Origin: Marinobacter pelagius
GTDB taxonomy: Bacteria; Pseudomonadota; Gammaproteobacteria; Pseudomonadales; Oleiphilaceae
Assembly: GCF_003315345.1 (NCBI RefSeq)
Contig: NZ_QNRO01000003.1
Span: 1 to 64,000, forward strand
Direction of reading: 5' to 3'
DNA length: 64,000 bases
Shown: piece after piece, positions 48,035 to 57,218 of the stretch
Layout: each line of letters begins with the position of its first letter
Position numbering within the stretch: the stretch's first letter is position 1
The notes under the pieces: model-generated
Told to the model about the DNA's origin: nothing
Databases searched by the model: none
What the model saw: only the letters and a program-made list of their open reading frames with translations
Position numbers and translations under genes: made by a program

Positions 48035-49798
48035 ATGAGAAGCAGGTCTCAAACGGAACATTGGCAAGGACACCCCTTGAGTCTCAAAACCCGCATTCTC
48101 GGCCTCGCTGCAACCTTGATCATCGTGGCGGCGACCGCCTCCTGGTTAGCTTATCGCGAGCTCTCCGAGGACATTATCGAACGCTGGGGCCGGCAAGTCG
48201 CGGAGATCCAGGTCCGTTATGACAGTGCTCGCCTGCTGCAATCCCTGGAGCGTGAGATCGGTCTCGCCAGGCAGATGGCCAGTTCGTCAACCCTGATCCA
48301 GTGGGCACAGAACCCCGACGATCCCGACCTGAAAACGCAAGCCATCCGGCAGATGGAAAGCTTCCGCTCCAATTTCCGGGACAACAGCTATTTCGTCGCG
48401 CTTCGCCATAACGGCCATTACTACTACAACAACGCCGCGAACGAGTATGCCGGCGACCAGTACCGCTACACCCTGGACGCCAACAAGCCCGACGATGCGT
48501 GGTTCTTCCAGCTCATTGACGAAGGGCGGGATTTCCACCTGAACGTCAATCCGGATGTGGAACTGGGCGTGACCAAGCTCTGGATCGACGTGCTGATGCG
48601 CAATGAGCAGGGTGAAATCGTCGGGATGGTGGGCACCGGCCTGAACCTGGACGATTTCCTGCAGGATATCGTGGATATCGGACAGGACGGCATCACCACG
48701 CTGTTTGTCGACTATACCGGTGCCATCCAGCTCTACCGGGACCGGAACTACATCGATTTCGCCAGCATCATCAAGCCCGAAGGCCAGAAGAACACCGTCG
48801 ACCTGCTGTTCGACGATTCCCAGGACAAGCAGCAGATCCTCGGTATGCTGCAGATGCTCAAGCAACGGGAAGGCCGTGCCGGTGCGGTCGAGAGCGGATT
48901 CGTGACCGTGGACGGCCGCAAGCATCTGGCCGGGGTTGCCTATCTGCCCACCATTGGCTGGTTCGAAATCACCCTGCTGGATCTGAACACACTGGTGCCT
49001 CCCAGTTACCTCTGGCCCCTGGTTGCGGTCTTCCTCGTCAGTCTGCTGATCTCACTGGTGCTGTTCCACCTGATCATCCAGTCCCGCATTCTCCGCCCGG
49101 TGGTGGCTCTGGAAGGTGCGGTCAAGCGCCTGCGGGAGGGTAACTTCAATCTGCCCTACCTGCCCAAGCCGGACAACGAGATCGGTCGTCTGGTGGACCA
49201 CTTTGAAACCATGGCCAACCGGGTTCAGCTCAATACCCGTGATCTTGAACACCAGGTGGCCCATCGTACCGAGGAGCTTCACCGACTGGCCAGAATTGAC
49301 GCCCTGACCGGGCTGAAGAACCGTCGGGGACTAGACGAGGATCTCGATGCGGAAATTGAACGGGCCCGCAGGGATAACCAGAGTTTTGGCCTTATCTGGC
49401 TCGATATCGATCACTTCAAGGCAATCAATGACAAAAGCGGGCATCAGGCGGGGGATGAAATTCTGTGCCGCGTTGCGCTCTGGCTCAAGGCCAACGTGCG
49501 ACCTTATGATCACCCCGGCCGTTGGGGTGGTGATGAGTTCGTGGTTTTACTGTCGCCCTGCGATCCGGTGGTGCTGGAGCAGATCAGCAGCCGTATCCGG
49601 TTGGCGGTCGAGCAGGAGAGTCTGAAAACGGGGATGCCCGTCACGGTGAGCATTGGCGGCTATCTTTGCCAACCCGGTGAAAACAGCGACACCATCCTCC
49701 GGCAGGCAGACCGCGCCCTGTATACGGCCAAGGAACAGGGCCGCAACAGAGTCTGTATCACCCGCTCCGACGAAACCACCGTTTCGCCGGGCGCGTGA
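48035..49798 (+). CDS. Membrane diguanylate cyclase with periplasmic double-Cache-like sensor
   Basis: 587 residues from ATG 48035; a TTG at 48077 preceded by AAGGA is an alternative. First helix (about 22-38), long sensor with NGHYYYNNAANEYAGDQYRY and TLDANKPDDAWFFQLIDEGR typical of Cache sensors, second helix near 330-350, HAMP (about 350-405), then GGDEF with LARIDALTGLKNRRGLDEDL and the active site WGGDEFVVLL at 497-506. Makes c-di-GMP in response to an unknown periplasmic ligand. Confidence 0.9.
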   Translation: MRSRSQTEHWQGHPLSLKTRILGLAATLIIVAATASWLAYRELSEDIIERWGRQVAEIQVRYDSARLLQSLEREIGLARQMASSSTLIQWAQNPDDPDLKTQAIRQMESFRSNFRDNSYFVALRHNGHYYYNNAANEYAGDQYRYTLDANKPDDAWFFQLIDEGRDFHLNVNPDVELGVTKLWIDVLMRNEQGEIVGMVGTGLNLDDFLQDIVDIGQDGITTLFVDYTGAIQLYRDRNYIDFASIIKPEGQKNTVDLLFDDSQDKQQILGMLQMLKQREGRAGAVESGFVTVDGRKHLAGVAYLPTIGWFEITLLDLNTLVPPSYLWPLVAVFLVSLLISLVLFHLIIQSRILRPVVALEGAVKRLREGNFNLPYLPKPDNEIGRLVDHFETMANRVQLNTRDLEHQVAHRTEELHRLARIDALTGLKNRRGLDEDLDAEIERARRDNQSFGLIWLDIDHFKAINDKSGHQAGDEILCRVALWLKANVRPYDHPGRWGGDEFVVLLSPCDPVVLEQISSRIRLAVEQESLKTGMPVTVSIGGYLCQPGENSDTILRQADRALYTAKEQGRNRVCITRSDETTVSPGA

Positions 49799-49799
49799 A

Positions 49800-49823
49800 C
49801 CGGGGCCGGAGCCCCGGCGGGTT
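49800..49823 (+). terminator. Terminator between two convergent genes
   Basis: CCGGGGC-CGGA-GCCCCGG at 49800-49817 then CGGGTTTT. It lies after the diguanylate cyclase and 11 bases before the 3' end of the next gene on the other strand. Confidence 0.6.
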
Positions 49824-49827
49824 TTGC

Positions 49828-50841
49828 TCAGTACAGGTAGGGCGCCAGGGCCAACTCCAGCTTGGCCTGGGCGGCATAGAGATCCGCCGGTTTTACAACC
49901 GGTTCGCCAGGCGGCACTGCTGTCGGCCAGGCCTTCTGCAGCTCATCGAGCACCTTGTTGGCGTCGCGCCAGGCTTCCTTGTTCTGCTTCATCAGACCCG
50001 CCTTGTTGCCTTCCAGGTACTCCCTGGCGGCCAGCACAAAGCCACGACCATCCTGATACTCGTGTACCGCGACGAAACGGCCCTCTTCGAGCGCTTCATC
50101 GTACTCAAGCACGGCCTGCTTGGTCAGGGACAGCATGACTTTCGCGACCGTGGCCGGAGACTCCGGCTGATCACCGGAAATGGCTGAAACGGCGCCGTCC
50201 AGCGACTTCCAGACCGCGTTGAAGTCGGCACTGACATCCGACCACTTCTCAACCCCTCCGGCCTGCTCCGCCAGGGTTTTCAGATGCTTGCCCAGCTCAC
50301 CCTGATCGTGGGCCTTGAGGTCGCGCTCGGCCATGGGGTAGACCTCAATCCAGGGATGGGTCAGGTGCGGACGGCCCTCGGCAACCTCGCCAGCCTTGAT
50401 CAGCTCCCGCGCAGCCATCAGGTGCCCCTGCATCATATGGATCATCGCGATCTGGGCACCATCGGAAAGTGCCGGAGCGGAAGAAGATCCACCTTCGCCA
50501 CCTTCGCCACCTTCGCCACCTTCGCCACCTTCTCCGCCTTCGCCACCAGCGGCAAAGTAACTGAAGGCCTTACCCATTTCGCCGCCGTGGTGTTCACCTC
50601 CTTCACCACCTTCGCCGCCATGGTTTTCACCACCTTCACCGCCATGGTTTTCACCACCTTCACCGCCATGGTTTTCACCACCTTCACCGCCGTGGTTTTC
50701 GCCGCCTTCACCGCCATGGTCGCCGGCTTTAACCATTTCCTCGTGGCCGGATTCACCGCCTTCATCAGCCCAGGCACCCGAGCTGGCCAACAGGGTCGCC
50801 ACACCCACGCCCATCCAGAGTTTCAGTTTCTGGTCTTTCAT
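49828..50841 (-). CDS. Periplasmic Gly/Glu/His-repeat protein, possibly iron-related
   Basis: 337 residues from the ATG at 50841. Signal peptide (LKLWMGVGVATLLASSGAWA, cleavage before DEGG). Residues 43-85 hold four GGEGGENH units then GGEGGE-GGEHH, and residues 99-118 hold a run of GGE triplets. From about 120 to the end is a helical domain (HMMQGHLMAARELIKAGEVA, then AVHEYQDGRGFVLAAREYLE). The repeats offer many Glu and His ligands, so metal binding is plausible. The start is 93 bases from a Fur-like box shared with the dioxygenase on the other strand. I do not recognise the family. The longer frame from 50916 is not supported. Confidence 0.75.
   Translation of the reverse strand: MKDQKLKLWMGVGVATLLASSGAWADEGGESGHEEMVKAGDHGGEGGENHGGEGGENHGGEGGENHGGEGGENHGGEGGEGGEHHGGEMGKAFSYFAAGGEGGEGGEGGEGGEGGEGGSSSAPALSDGAQIAMIHMMQGHLMAARELIKAGEVAEGRPHLTHPWIEVYPMAERDLKAHDQGELGKHLKTLAEQAGGVEKWSDVSADFNAVWKSLDGAVSAISGDQPESPATVAKVMLSLTKQAVLEYDEALEEGRFVAVHEYQDGRGFVLAAREYLEGNKAGLMKQNKEAWRDANKVLDELQKAWPTAVPPGEPVVKPADLYAAQAKLELALAPYLY
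50490..50720. repeat. In-frame tandem repeats within the Gly/Glu/His protein gene
   Basis: Two tandem arrays. About 50490-50548: units of 9 bases of the CCACCTTCG kind (GGE coding). About 50588-50720: four near-identical 24-base units such as TTTTCACCACCTTCACCGCC, coding for GGEGGENH. Such arrays expand and contract readily by slippage, in steps that keep the frame. Not a CRISPR array: there are no spacers. Confidence 0.85.
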
Positions 50842-50940
50842 GCAGAATGCTCCTTTTAACCGTCCGCCCGCTATCGAATCGATAACGACATTGATGACTG
50901 ATACCAGTTGCGGCATGATGCTTCAAACCGTGATCTAATT

Positions 50941-50959
50941 GCAAATTATTCCCATTACA
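50941..50959. promoter_or_regulatory. Fur-like box between the repeat protein and PiuC-like genes
   Basis: GCAAATTATTCCCATTACA fits the Fur pattern AAATNATT-x-CATT and closely resembles boxes found upstream of piuC-type genes. It ends 13 bases before the ATG at 50973. On the other strand it is 99 bases upstream of the repeat protein start, so both genes may be iron-repressed. Confidence 0.65.
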
Positions 50960-50972
50960 TAATGGAGTTACC

Positions 50973-51647
50973 ATGATTCTGTGCATAGGCAACATCCTGA
51001 CACCAGAGCAGGTTTCCCGAATCCGGACAGCACTGGACGACGGCCAGTTCGAGGATGGCCGTAAAACCGCCGGCTGGCATGCGAGGCTCGTCAAGAATAA
51101 CGAACAGATGGCATCAGGCAGCGCGCAGGGGAGAGAATTACGGGCCGAAGTCGAGGCGGCCCTGACGGGTCATCCCGTGTTCCAGATGGCCGTTCGCCCC
51201 CGGAGGATGACGCCCATCCTGTTCAGCCGCTACCGGGACGGGATGACCTACGGCAACCATGTTGATGATCCGGTCATGGGCCGGGGTGATAACCGGATCC
51301 GCACCGACATTTCCTTTACCCTGTTTCTCGATGACCCGGACAGTTACGACGGGGGCGAACTGGTAACGGACACCACCGCCGGCGAGCAATCCTACAAACT
51401 GCCGGCGGGCTCTGCCGTGATCTATCCTTCCTCCACACTGCACCGGGTTGAGCCGGTGACAAGGGGCCAGCGACGGGTGGCCATCGGCTGGATCCAGAGC
51501 ACTATCCGTGATCCTGCGCAACGTGAAGTGCTCTTCGATCTCGACACCGCCCGCCGCCAGATCTTTGAGCGTGAAGGCAAAACGGCGGAATTTGATCTGC
51601 TGACCAAATCCCTGGCGAACCTGCAGCGGTTCTGGGCGGAAATCTAG
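50973..51647 (+). CDS. Fe(II)/2-oxoglutarate dioxygenase, PKHD-type (PiuC/YbiX-like)
   Basis: 224 residues. ILCIGNILTPEQVSRIRTAL is the family start, YGNHVDDPVMG carries the HxD metal ligands and SSTLHRVEPVTRGQRRVAIG the distal His and the Arg that binds 2-oxoglutarate. Such proteins are iron-starvation induced and usually lie beside a TonB-dependent siderophore receptor. None is seen here: the neighbour is the Gly/Glu/His repeat gene instead. Good match to YbiX/PiuC in length and motifs. Confidence 0.9.
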   Translation: MILCIGNILTPEQVSRIRTALDDGQFEDGRKTAGWHARLVKNNEQMASGSAQGRELRAEVEAALTGHPVFQMAVRPRRMTPILFSRYRDGMTYGNHVDDPVMGRGDNRIRTDISFTLFLDDPDSYDGGELVTDTTAGEQSYKLPAGSAVIYPSSTLHRVEPVTRGQRRVAIGWIQSTIRDPAQREVLFDLDTARRQIFEREGKTAEFDLLTKSLANLQRFWAEI

Positions 51648-51742
51648 GAGCGAGCGGGTTACCACACCGTATCTGACGGCCGCTTTCATAACCGTTATAC
51701 TCCGCCCCAACATCCAATTTTTTGCAGCCAGGTTCCTCTTAC

Positions 51743-53728
51743 ATGCTCAACGCCGACGCTCTCAGTCAATTGCGCCAGCTCAAAACCGATATCAAGGAAA
51801 ACAAGGTGGTCTTCCCCGGCACCGTTAAGGCCACCAACGGGCGCTTCGGCTTTGTTGCCCTCGATGAAGGCCGCGATGTGTTTCTCCCCCCCGAGGAGAT
51901 GCAGAAAGTGCTGCCCGGCGACCGCGTCAACGTCACCGAGCACGAGGTGGAAAAGGGCAAGACCCAGGGCGTGGTGGACGAGGTGCTGGAAACCCACCTC
52001 ACCACCTTTGTCGGCCGTTACCTGATCAAGGGCAAGGGCCACTTCGTGGCGCCGGATACCCCTGGCATCAACCGCTGGATTTTCATTCCGCCCAAGGAGC
52101 GCAAGGGCGCCCAGCCGGACGACTATATCTACTGCCAGATCCACCGCCACCCGTTCAAGGACGGCAAGGGCCAGGCCCGGGTGCTGAGGATCATCGGCAA
52201 GGCCGGTGAGCCCGGCATCGAACGTTCCTTTACCCTGGCCAGCTTTGACCTCGCCGACACCTGGCCGGAATCGGTCCAGAAACAGGCGAACAGCCTGAAT
52301 GAAGATAGTCTGGAGTCCCACCTGGAGGGTCGCGAGGATCGCACCGACCAGCCCTACGTGACCATCGACAGCCCGGGCACCCAGGACATGGACGACGCCC
52401 TGATGGCCACGCCCAACGCCACCGGCTGGACCCTGTCCATCGCCATCGCCGATCCCACCGCGGTCATCCCGCCGGGCACCCCGGCGGAGGAAGAAGCGTT
52501 CAACCGGGCCACGGCGATCTATTTTCCGGGCGAACCACTGCCCATGCTGCCGGACGCCATCAGCACCCGGCTGTGTTCATTGATGCCGGAGGTGAAGCGA
52601 CTGGCCCTGGTGTGTGACCTGCAGGTCAACAACGATGGCAGCCTGGGGGATTACAGCTTCCACCAGGCGGTGATCCGCTCCCGGGGCAAGCTCAGCTACG
52701 ACCTGGTATCTCACCTGATCGAGGGTCGTGAGGACGACGAAATCAAGGCCCTGCCGGATGTCGTCGCCAACAGCCTGGACCAGCTGCATCAGGCCGCCAC
52801 TGCCCTGCGCAAGTGGCGCAGCGAACATGCCCTGCTGAGCGCCGATCGGCCGGAATTCCGCCTGCGCCTGGACGAGAACAAGCGGATCCGGCTGATCGAG
52901 CCGGCGGTCCAGAACGAGGCCCATCGCCTGGTGGAGGAGTGTATGGTGGCGGCCAACCGTTGCGCTGCAGACTTCCTGCAGCAACAAGGCGAAGGTCTGT
53001 TCATCCAGCATCCGGGCCTGCGCGATGACCGGGCCGATAACATCCGCAAACTGCTGGAGAGCCACGCGCCGCACCTGGCGGACCTGGATGCCAATTCTGC
53101 CGAGGGCTTCAAGGCCCTGATGAAACAGACCGAAGAACTGGAGGCAGAGGTGCCGGTGAAGGCCATCATCTCCCGTCAGCTGGCGCGGGCCGAGCTGGGC
53201 TTCGAGGCGGCCCCGCACCAGGGCATGGGTCTGGGTGCCTACACCACCTTTACCTCGCCACTGCGCAAGTTCTCCGACTTTTACGTGCATCGGCTGATCA
53301 AATCGAGCCTTTGGGAGAAGCCCATCAAGCCGCTCAATGCCCAGCAGCTTGAAGCCCTGCAGGCCAGCCAGATCCGGGCGCGCCAGGCCGCCAATTCACT
53401 GGAAGCCTGGCTCAAGAGCGACTACGCCAAGTCCCTCAAAGAGGAACCCATGGCCGGCACCATCAGTAGGACCGTTCCCTCTGGCTTCTTTGTGCGCCTC
53501 GACTGCAACGGCCTGGAAGGCTTTGTCAGCTGCCGGGACCTGGACGGCAAGTTCAGTTTCGATCCGGTGACTCTGCGCCTGGTGCACAACAAAAACGGCC
53601 GGATCTTCCAGCTGGAGCAGCGGGTAAATGTGACCTTTGCGGGTGTGGATGACGAGCGCCGCCAGATCAACTTCAAACTGGTGGACGCCGAGGAAATCCA
53701 GAACGGTACTGACGCCGCGGAGCGTTGA
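51743..53728 (+). CDS. rnb: Exoribonuclease II (RNB family)
   Basis: 661 residues from the ATG at 51743. An N-terminal cold-shock domain (VFPGTVKATNGRFGFVALDE), then the RNB catalytic centre TIDSPGTQDMDDAL with the conserved Asps, TSPLRKFSDFYVHRLI, and a C-terminal S1-like domain (GFFVRLDCNGLEGFVSCRDL). Degrades single-stranded mRNA from the 3' end. Length suits RNase II rather than RNase R, which is longer. Confidence 0.93.
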   Translation: MLNADALSQLRQLKTDIKENKVVFPGTVKATNGRFGFVALDEGRDVFLPPEEMQKVLPGDRVNVTEHEVEKGKTQGVVDEVLETHLTTFVGRYLIKGKGHFVAPDTPGINRWIFIPPKERKGAQPDDYIYCQIHRHPFKDGKGQARVLRIIGKAGEPGIERSFTLASFDLADTWPESVQKQANSLNEDSLESHLEGREDRTDQPYVTIDSPGTQDMDDALMATPNATGWTLSIAIADPTAVIPPGTPAEEEAFNRATAIYFPGEPLPMLPDAISTRLCSLMPEVKRLALVCDLQVNNDGSLGDYSFHQAVIRSRGKLSYDLVSHLIEGREDDEIKALPDVVANSLDQLHQAATALRKWRSEHALLSADRPEFRLRLDENKRIRLIEPAVQNEAHRLVEECMVAANRCAADFLQQQGEGLFIQHPGLRDDRADNIRKLLESHAPHLADLDANSAEGFKALMKQTEELEAEVPVKAIISRQLARAELGFEAAPHQGMGLGAYTTFTSPLRKFSDFYVHRLIKSSLWEKPIKPLNAQQLEALQASQIRARQAANSLEAWLKSDYAKSLKEEPMAGTISRTVPSGFFVRLDCNGLEGFVSCRDLDGKFSFDPVTLRLVHNKNGRIFQLEQRVNVTFAGVDDERRQINFKLVDAEEIQNGTDAAER

Positions 53729-53789
53729 AAAACCGACCGGGCAGGCGCATCGTAATTGAAAGGACATAGCCTTTTAAGGGAGGTGCGCC

Positions 53790-53993
53790 ATGCCCATCAG
53801 TCCGCAAGAATTTCTCAAGAAATACGGTTTCGACAAGGAAGATGAGGAGCCGGACCACAGCCTGCGGCATAACGCCATGGAGCACGCAAAACATCTGCGC
53901 CGACCCCACGCCGGCACGCCCCATGACTGGGAAGAGTGGGAACGCTACAAGCGTGAGCATCCCGATGAAGTGGAGGACGGGGACGATGACTGA
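53790..53993 (+). CDS. Small charged protein of unknown function
   Basis: 67 residues: ISPQEFLKKYGFDKEDEEPD near the start, LRRPHAGTPHDWEEWERYKR in the middle, and a very acidic end (DEVEDGDDD). A strong GGGAGGTG precedes the ATG. No membrane helix or metal motif except a few His. Codon use is ordinary and the ribosome-binding site is good, so it is a real gene with unknown role. Confidence 0.7.
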   Translation: MPISPQEFLKKYGFDKEDEEPDHSLRHNAMEHAKHLRRPHAGTPHDWEEWERYKREHPDEVEDGDDD

Positions 53994-54008
53994 ATGGTCC
54001 CCGTCCGT

Positions 54009-54905
54009 TTACTGATCGCCCAGCATCCGCTCCAGCCGCGCGTCCTTCGCCTGCCATAATTCCGCCAGCCAGTTCTTCACGTTCCGCCGATGTTCGGCGT
54101 CGGCGGAATAATCCCGGCCCTTCAGGTATTCCGGGATGGTCTTGGTATGGATCTCCATCCGGATGGCCTTTACGTCGCCGCAGAGGAACTCCCAGAAGGT
54201 GGGCGCGCCATCGGGATAGGCAATGGTGACGTCCACCAGGGTCTCGATGGAATCGCCCATGGCGTCCAGCACAAAGGCTACACCGCCGGCCTTCGGGGTC
54301 AGCAGGTGTTTGTAGGGTGATTTCTGTTTGTCGTGCTTGGCCTGGGTAAACCGGGTGCCCTCGACAAAGTTCATCACGCTCACCGGGGTGAAGCGGAACT
54401 TCTCGCAGGCGTGGCGGGTGGCCTTGAGGTCCTCACCCCGCTTTTCCGGATGCTTGATCAGGTATTCCCGGGTGTAGCGCTTCATGAACGGGAAATCCAG
54501 ACCCCACCAGGCCAGGCCGATCACCGGCACCCAGATCAGTTGCTGCTTCAGGAAGAATTTCAGGAACGGTGCCCGCTTGTTGAACACCCGCTGCATGGCC
54601 AGGATATCGACCCAGCTCTGATGGTTGCTCAGCACCAGGTACCAGCTCTGCCGTTCCAGCTCCTCGGCACCTTTCACGTCCCAGCGGGTGCCGTGGGTGA
54701 GCTTCATCCAGCCAATGTTGCAGGCCACCCAGGCTTCGGCAATGGCGATGATCCAGCGGGTGCACAGCACGCGAAAACCCTTGATCGGAACGATCAGCTT
54801 CAGGATTGCCGGGATGTACAGAAGGATGCACCAGAACAGTGTGTTGATGCCGAGGAGGATAGAATTGAGTACGCCCTTGACCGGGGCCGGGAGGAAACTG
54901 AGCAT
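54009..54905 (-). CDS. PlsC-type acyltransferase (YihG-like)
   Basis: 298 residues. Two hydrophobic stretches at the start (LNSILLGINTLFWCILLYIP). LVLSNHQSWVDILAMQ is the NHxxxxD catalytic motif and VMNFVEGTRFTQAKH the EGT substrate motif. Length and motifs match YihG-type lysophospholipid acyltransferases of the inner membrane. Convergent with the small charged protein gene. Confidence 0.9.
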   Translation of the reverse strand: MLSFLPAPVKGVLNSILLGINTLFWCILLYIPAILKLIVPIKGFRVLCTRWIIAIAEAWVACNIGWMKLTHGTRWDVKGAEELERQSWYLVLSNHQSWVDILAMQRVFNKRAPFLKFFLKQQLIWVPVIGLAWWGLDFPFMKRYTREYLIKHPEKRGEDLKATRHACEKFRFTPVSVMNFVEGTRFTQAKHDKQKSPYKHLLTPKAGGVAFVLDAMGDSIETLVDVTIAYPDGAPTFWEFLCGDVKAIRMEIHTKTIPEYLKGRDYSADAEHRRNVKNWLAELWQAKDARLERMLGDQ

Positions 54906-55089
54906 GGCTTTCCTGCTTCTGGTTTTTGTGTCCGATGGCGCCGCATGATAGCAAGGGCCGACGATAATGGGCAGTGGCCCGATGTGACCGGTTTGCCCGG
55001 CAGGGTGGACGGTTTTGCCATAGGCACCTCACTCTTCCGGGGTTAGCCTTGCCATCTGTTTTCTCTAAACTGGTGTGATCAACTGTTCC

Positions 55090-56253
55090 ATGGAAATCCC
55101 GATGCCAAATCCGTTCAAGTCGGTGCTCGACAAAACCTCCGGCCTGACCCGCCAGACCACCATCTATGCCGGCAATGCCTTCGACCGTGTGTTCCGCGCC
55201 GCCAGCCTGGTCCAGGCCGGCCAGACGCCCTTTGAGACACTGCATTCCGACGGTCTGGTCAGCCTGCGCTACTACCCGCCGCTGCAGGAAGATTTCATCG
55301 AACTGGACGATCTGACCATTCCGGTGGAGCGAACCACCCATCGCACCCCGATCGTCATCATCCCGCCCCTGGCGGTCAATATGCTGATCTATGACCTGTT
55401 TCCCCAGCGTAGCCTGGTCCGTTTCCTGCGTGCCAAGGGTTTCGAGGTCTACCTGATCGACTGGGGTGTGCCGAAGCGCGAACACAGCCACTACAACCTG
55501 CACACCTATGTGGCGGAACTGCTGCCTGACTATCTGAACCGGGTCCGTGAACACAGTGGTGAGCAGGAGCTGTCCCTGCACGGCTGGAGTATGGGCGGCA
55601 TGTTCACCCTGTTCTACTCTGCCCTGAGCCGGGACCAGCATGTGCGCAATGCCATTGTGCTGGGCTCACCCATCGACAGCCATGCCTCCGGCTTCATGGG
55701 GGTGGCGTCCCAGGCCATTGCCGAGGCGGCCGAGGTGATTCGAAAGCGTACGGGGTTTCGGATCCACAATCTGAAACCGCACTGGTTCCATACGCCCGGC
55801 TGGGCCAATACCCTGGGGTTCAAGCTGACCAATCCGATTGGCAGCGTGATGGGCTACTGGGAGCTGATTGTGCGGCTGGGAGACCGGGAGTTTGTGACCA
55901 GTCATGCCACGACCTCGGCGTTCCTGGATCGGATGGTGGCTTATCCCGGCGGGATTATTCAGGACACGGTGGTTCGGGTGTGGATCGATAATCAGTTGTC
56001 GAAGGGGGAGATCCAGATCGGTGAGGATATTGCCCGGCTGGAGAACGTGAGTGCCAACTTACTGGCGGTTGCCGGTAGTGAGGATACGATGGTGACGCCG
56101 GGGGCGGCCAAGCGGGTGATGGATCATGTGAGTTCCGGGGACAAGACGTTTCGGGTGGTGCCTGGGGGGCATATGGGGATTCTGGCTGGGAGCAAAGCGC
56201 CCAAGGAGAGCTGGTTGGAGATGGCTGAGTGGCTTGCTTTGCGGTGTGACTAG
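55090..56253 (+). CDS. PhaC-like alpha/beta hydrolase with Ser in the nucleophile elbow
   Basis: 387 residues from the ATG at 55090 (55102 is also possible). RTPIVIIPPLAVNMLIYDLF and RAKGFEVYLIDWGVPKREHS match PHA synthases. The elbow, however, reads LHGWSMGGMF with Ser where synthases have Cys (GxCxG). His of GGHMGILAGSKAPKESW and Asp of GSEDTMVTPG complete the triad. It could be a depolymerase, acyl-transferring enzyme or non-polymerising relative. No phaR or phasin gene nearby. Confidence 0.78.
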   Translation: MEIPMPNPFKSVLDKTSGLTRQTTIYAGNAFDRVFRAASLVQAGQTPFETLHSDGLVSLRYYPPLQEDFIELDDLTIPVERTTHRTPIVIIPPLAVNMLIYDLFPQRSLVRFLRAKGFEVYLIDWGVPKREHSHYNLHTYVAELLPDYLNRVREHSGEQELSLHGWSMGGMFTLFYSALSRDQHVRNAIVLGSPIDSHASGFMGVASQAIAEAAEVIRKRTGFRIHNLKPHWFHTPGWANTLGFKLTNPIGSVMGYWELIVRLGDREFVTSHATTSAFLDRMVAYPGGIIQDTVVRVWIDNQLSKGEIQIGEDIARLENVSANLLAVAGSEDTMVTPGAAKRVMDHVSSGDKTFRVVPGGHMGILAGSKAPKESWLEMAEWLALRCD

Positions 56254-56290
56254 CATTTCAAGATTTCAAGGGTTCGACTCTGAGGATGCC

Positions 56291-56405
56291 GGCGGATGTT
56301 GGGTAGGGCTGTCCAAAACACGCTCCTTCGGCACGTCCATGTGACGCTTGAGCTCCGCCATCCTTGGCTCCGCACAGTTTTGGACAGCCCTACCCAACAC
56401 CCGCC
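56291..56405 (+). repeat. Locus-specific-arm hairpin element 2
   Basis: Left arm 56291-56318 starts GGCGGATGTTGGGTAGGGCT, right arm 56378-56405; 28 bases with one mismatch. Core 56319-56377 (59 bases) is the shared sequence (CTCCTTCGGCACGTCC, CTTGAGCTCCGCCATCC). It lies between the 3' ends of two convergent genes, 37 bases after the PhaC-like gene and 4 bases from the HAD stop codon. Confidence 0.9.
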
Positions 56406-56409
56406 TCCG

Positions 56410-57087
56410 CTAGTTTTGGAGGTTTGCCACTATTCCGGGTAACAGCGAAAGGCTACTGATTACTGCTGAGGGCTCTATGCCCCAGTCCTCAAAGACCTTG
56501 TCAGAGTCACGTTGCACCCAAATGGCCTGGAGTCCGGCGGCCCTTGCACCAATCACATCCCAGGCATTACTGGAAACCAGGCACAGGGGCCGATCCCAGG
56601 CACCCGTTGCCCGCCGTGCGTAGGTGTATACTGCCGGGTCGGGTTTGAAGCTCTTGATATCGTCGACCGAGACCAGGCCGTCAAACTGATCAAGCAGGTT
56701 GTTGTGCCCCAGTACCTTCTCCAGTGCCGGGTAACTGCCGTTGGAGAACGCGAACAGCGGGTATTTGCCCTTCAGGGCCTGCAGCGCCGGCAGGGAATCT
56801 TCAAACGCTGGTAAGGCCAGGTAGGCGGTCATCAGTTCGTCTTCCCGCTCTTGCGACAGTTCCAGCTTTAGGGTGGCCATGGCGTAGCGCAGGGCCTGGC
56901 GGGTGCAGACACCGAAATCTTCGTAGGCTTTCATCAGGCCTTTGCGGAATGAGAATTCCAGCTGTTTCTCGCGCCAGAGGGCGGCGACCGATTCTGCCTG
57001 GTCGCCGGCGTCCTGCCGTAGCAGGTCGGACATGCCCATGGGGTCCACCAGGGTGCCGTAGACATCGAACGCCAGATGCATGGTCAT
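56410..57087 (-). CDS. Haloacid dehalogenase type II-like HAD hydrolase
   Basis: 225 residues from the ATG at 57087. HLAFDVYGTLVDP holds the nucleophile Asp, FAFSNGSYPALEKV motif II with SNG, KSFKPDPAVYTYA the Lys and LVSSNAWDVIGARAAGLQAI the SSNAWD motif of L-2-haloacid dehalogenases. Substrate is inferred from the group, not shown. The longer frame from 57168 lacks a ribosome-binding site. Confidence 0.87.
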   Translation of the reverse strand: MTMHLAFDVYGTLVDPMGMSDLLRQDAGDQAESVAALWREKQLEFSFRKGLMKAYEDFGVCTRQALRYAMATLKLELSQEREDELMTAYLALPAFEDSLPALQALKGKYPLFAFSNGSYPALEKVLGHNNLLDQFDGLVSVDDIKSFKPDPAVYTYARRATGAWDRPLCLVSSNAWDVIGARAAGLQAIWVQRDSDKVFEDWGIEPSAVISSLSLLPGIVANLQN

Positions 57088-57218
57088 AACATGAGCCTCG
57101 TTTCGTGTGGTTGTCTTGTCCCTTACGCCTAACCCTACTACAGAAGACCCACATTTTTGAATAAACACTCAAGGCTCAGAGATGGCCGACCACCCGGGCA
57201 CGGGTTACACTGCCATTC

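Noticed and set aside
50588..50720. Possible CRISPR array because of evenly spaced repeats
   Set aside because: Units are directly adjacent with no spacers, in frame with a signal-peptide protein, and no cas genes are nearby.
50284..50859. 191-codon plus-strand frame with FATFATFAT repeats
   Set aside because: It is the antisense of the GGE/GGENH repeats. The minus frame has a signal peptide, ribosome-binding site and sensible domain, the plus frame does not.
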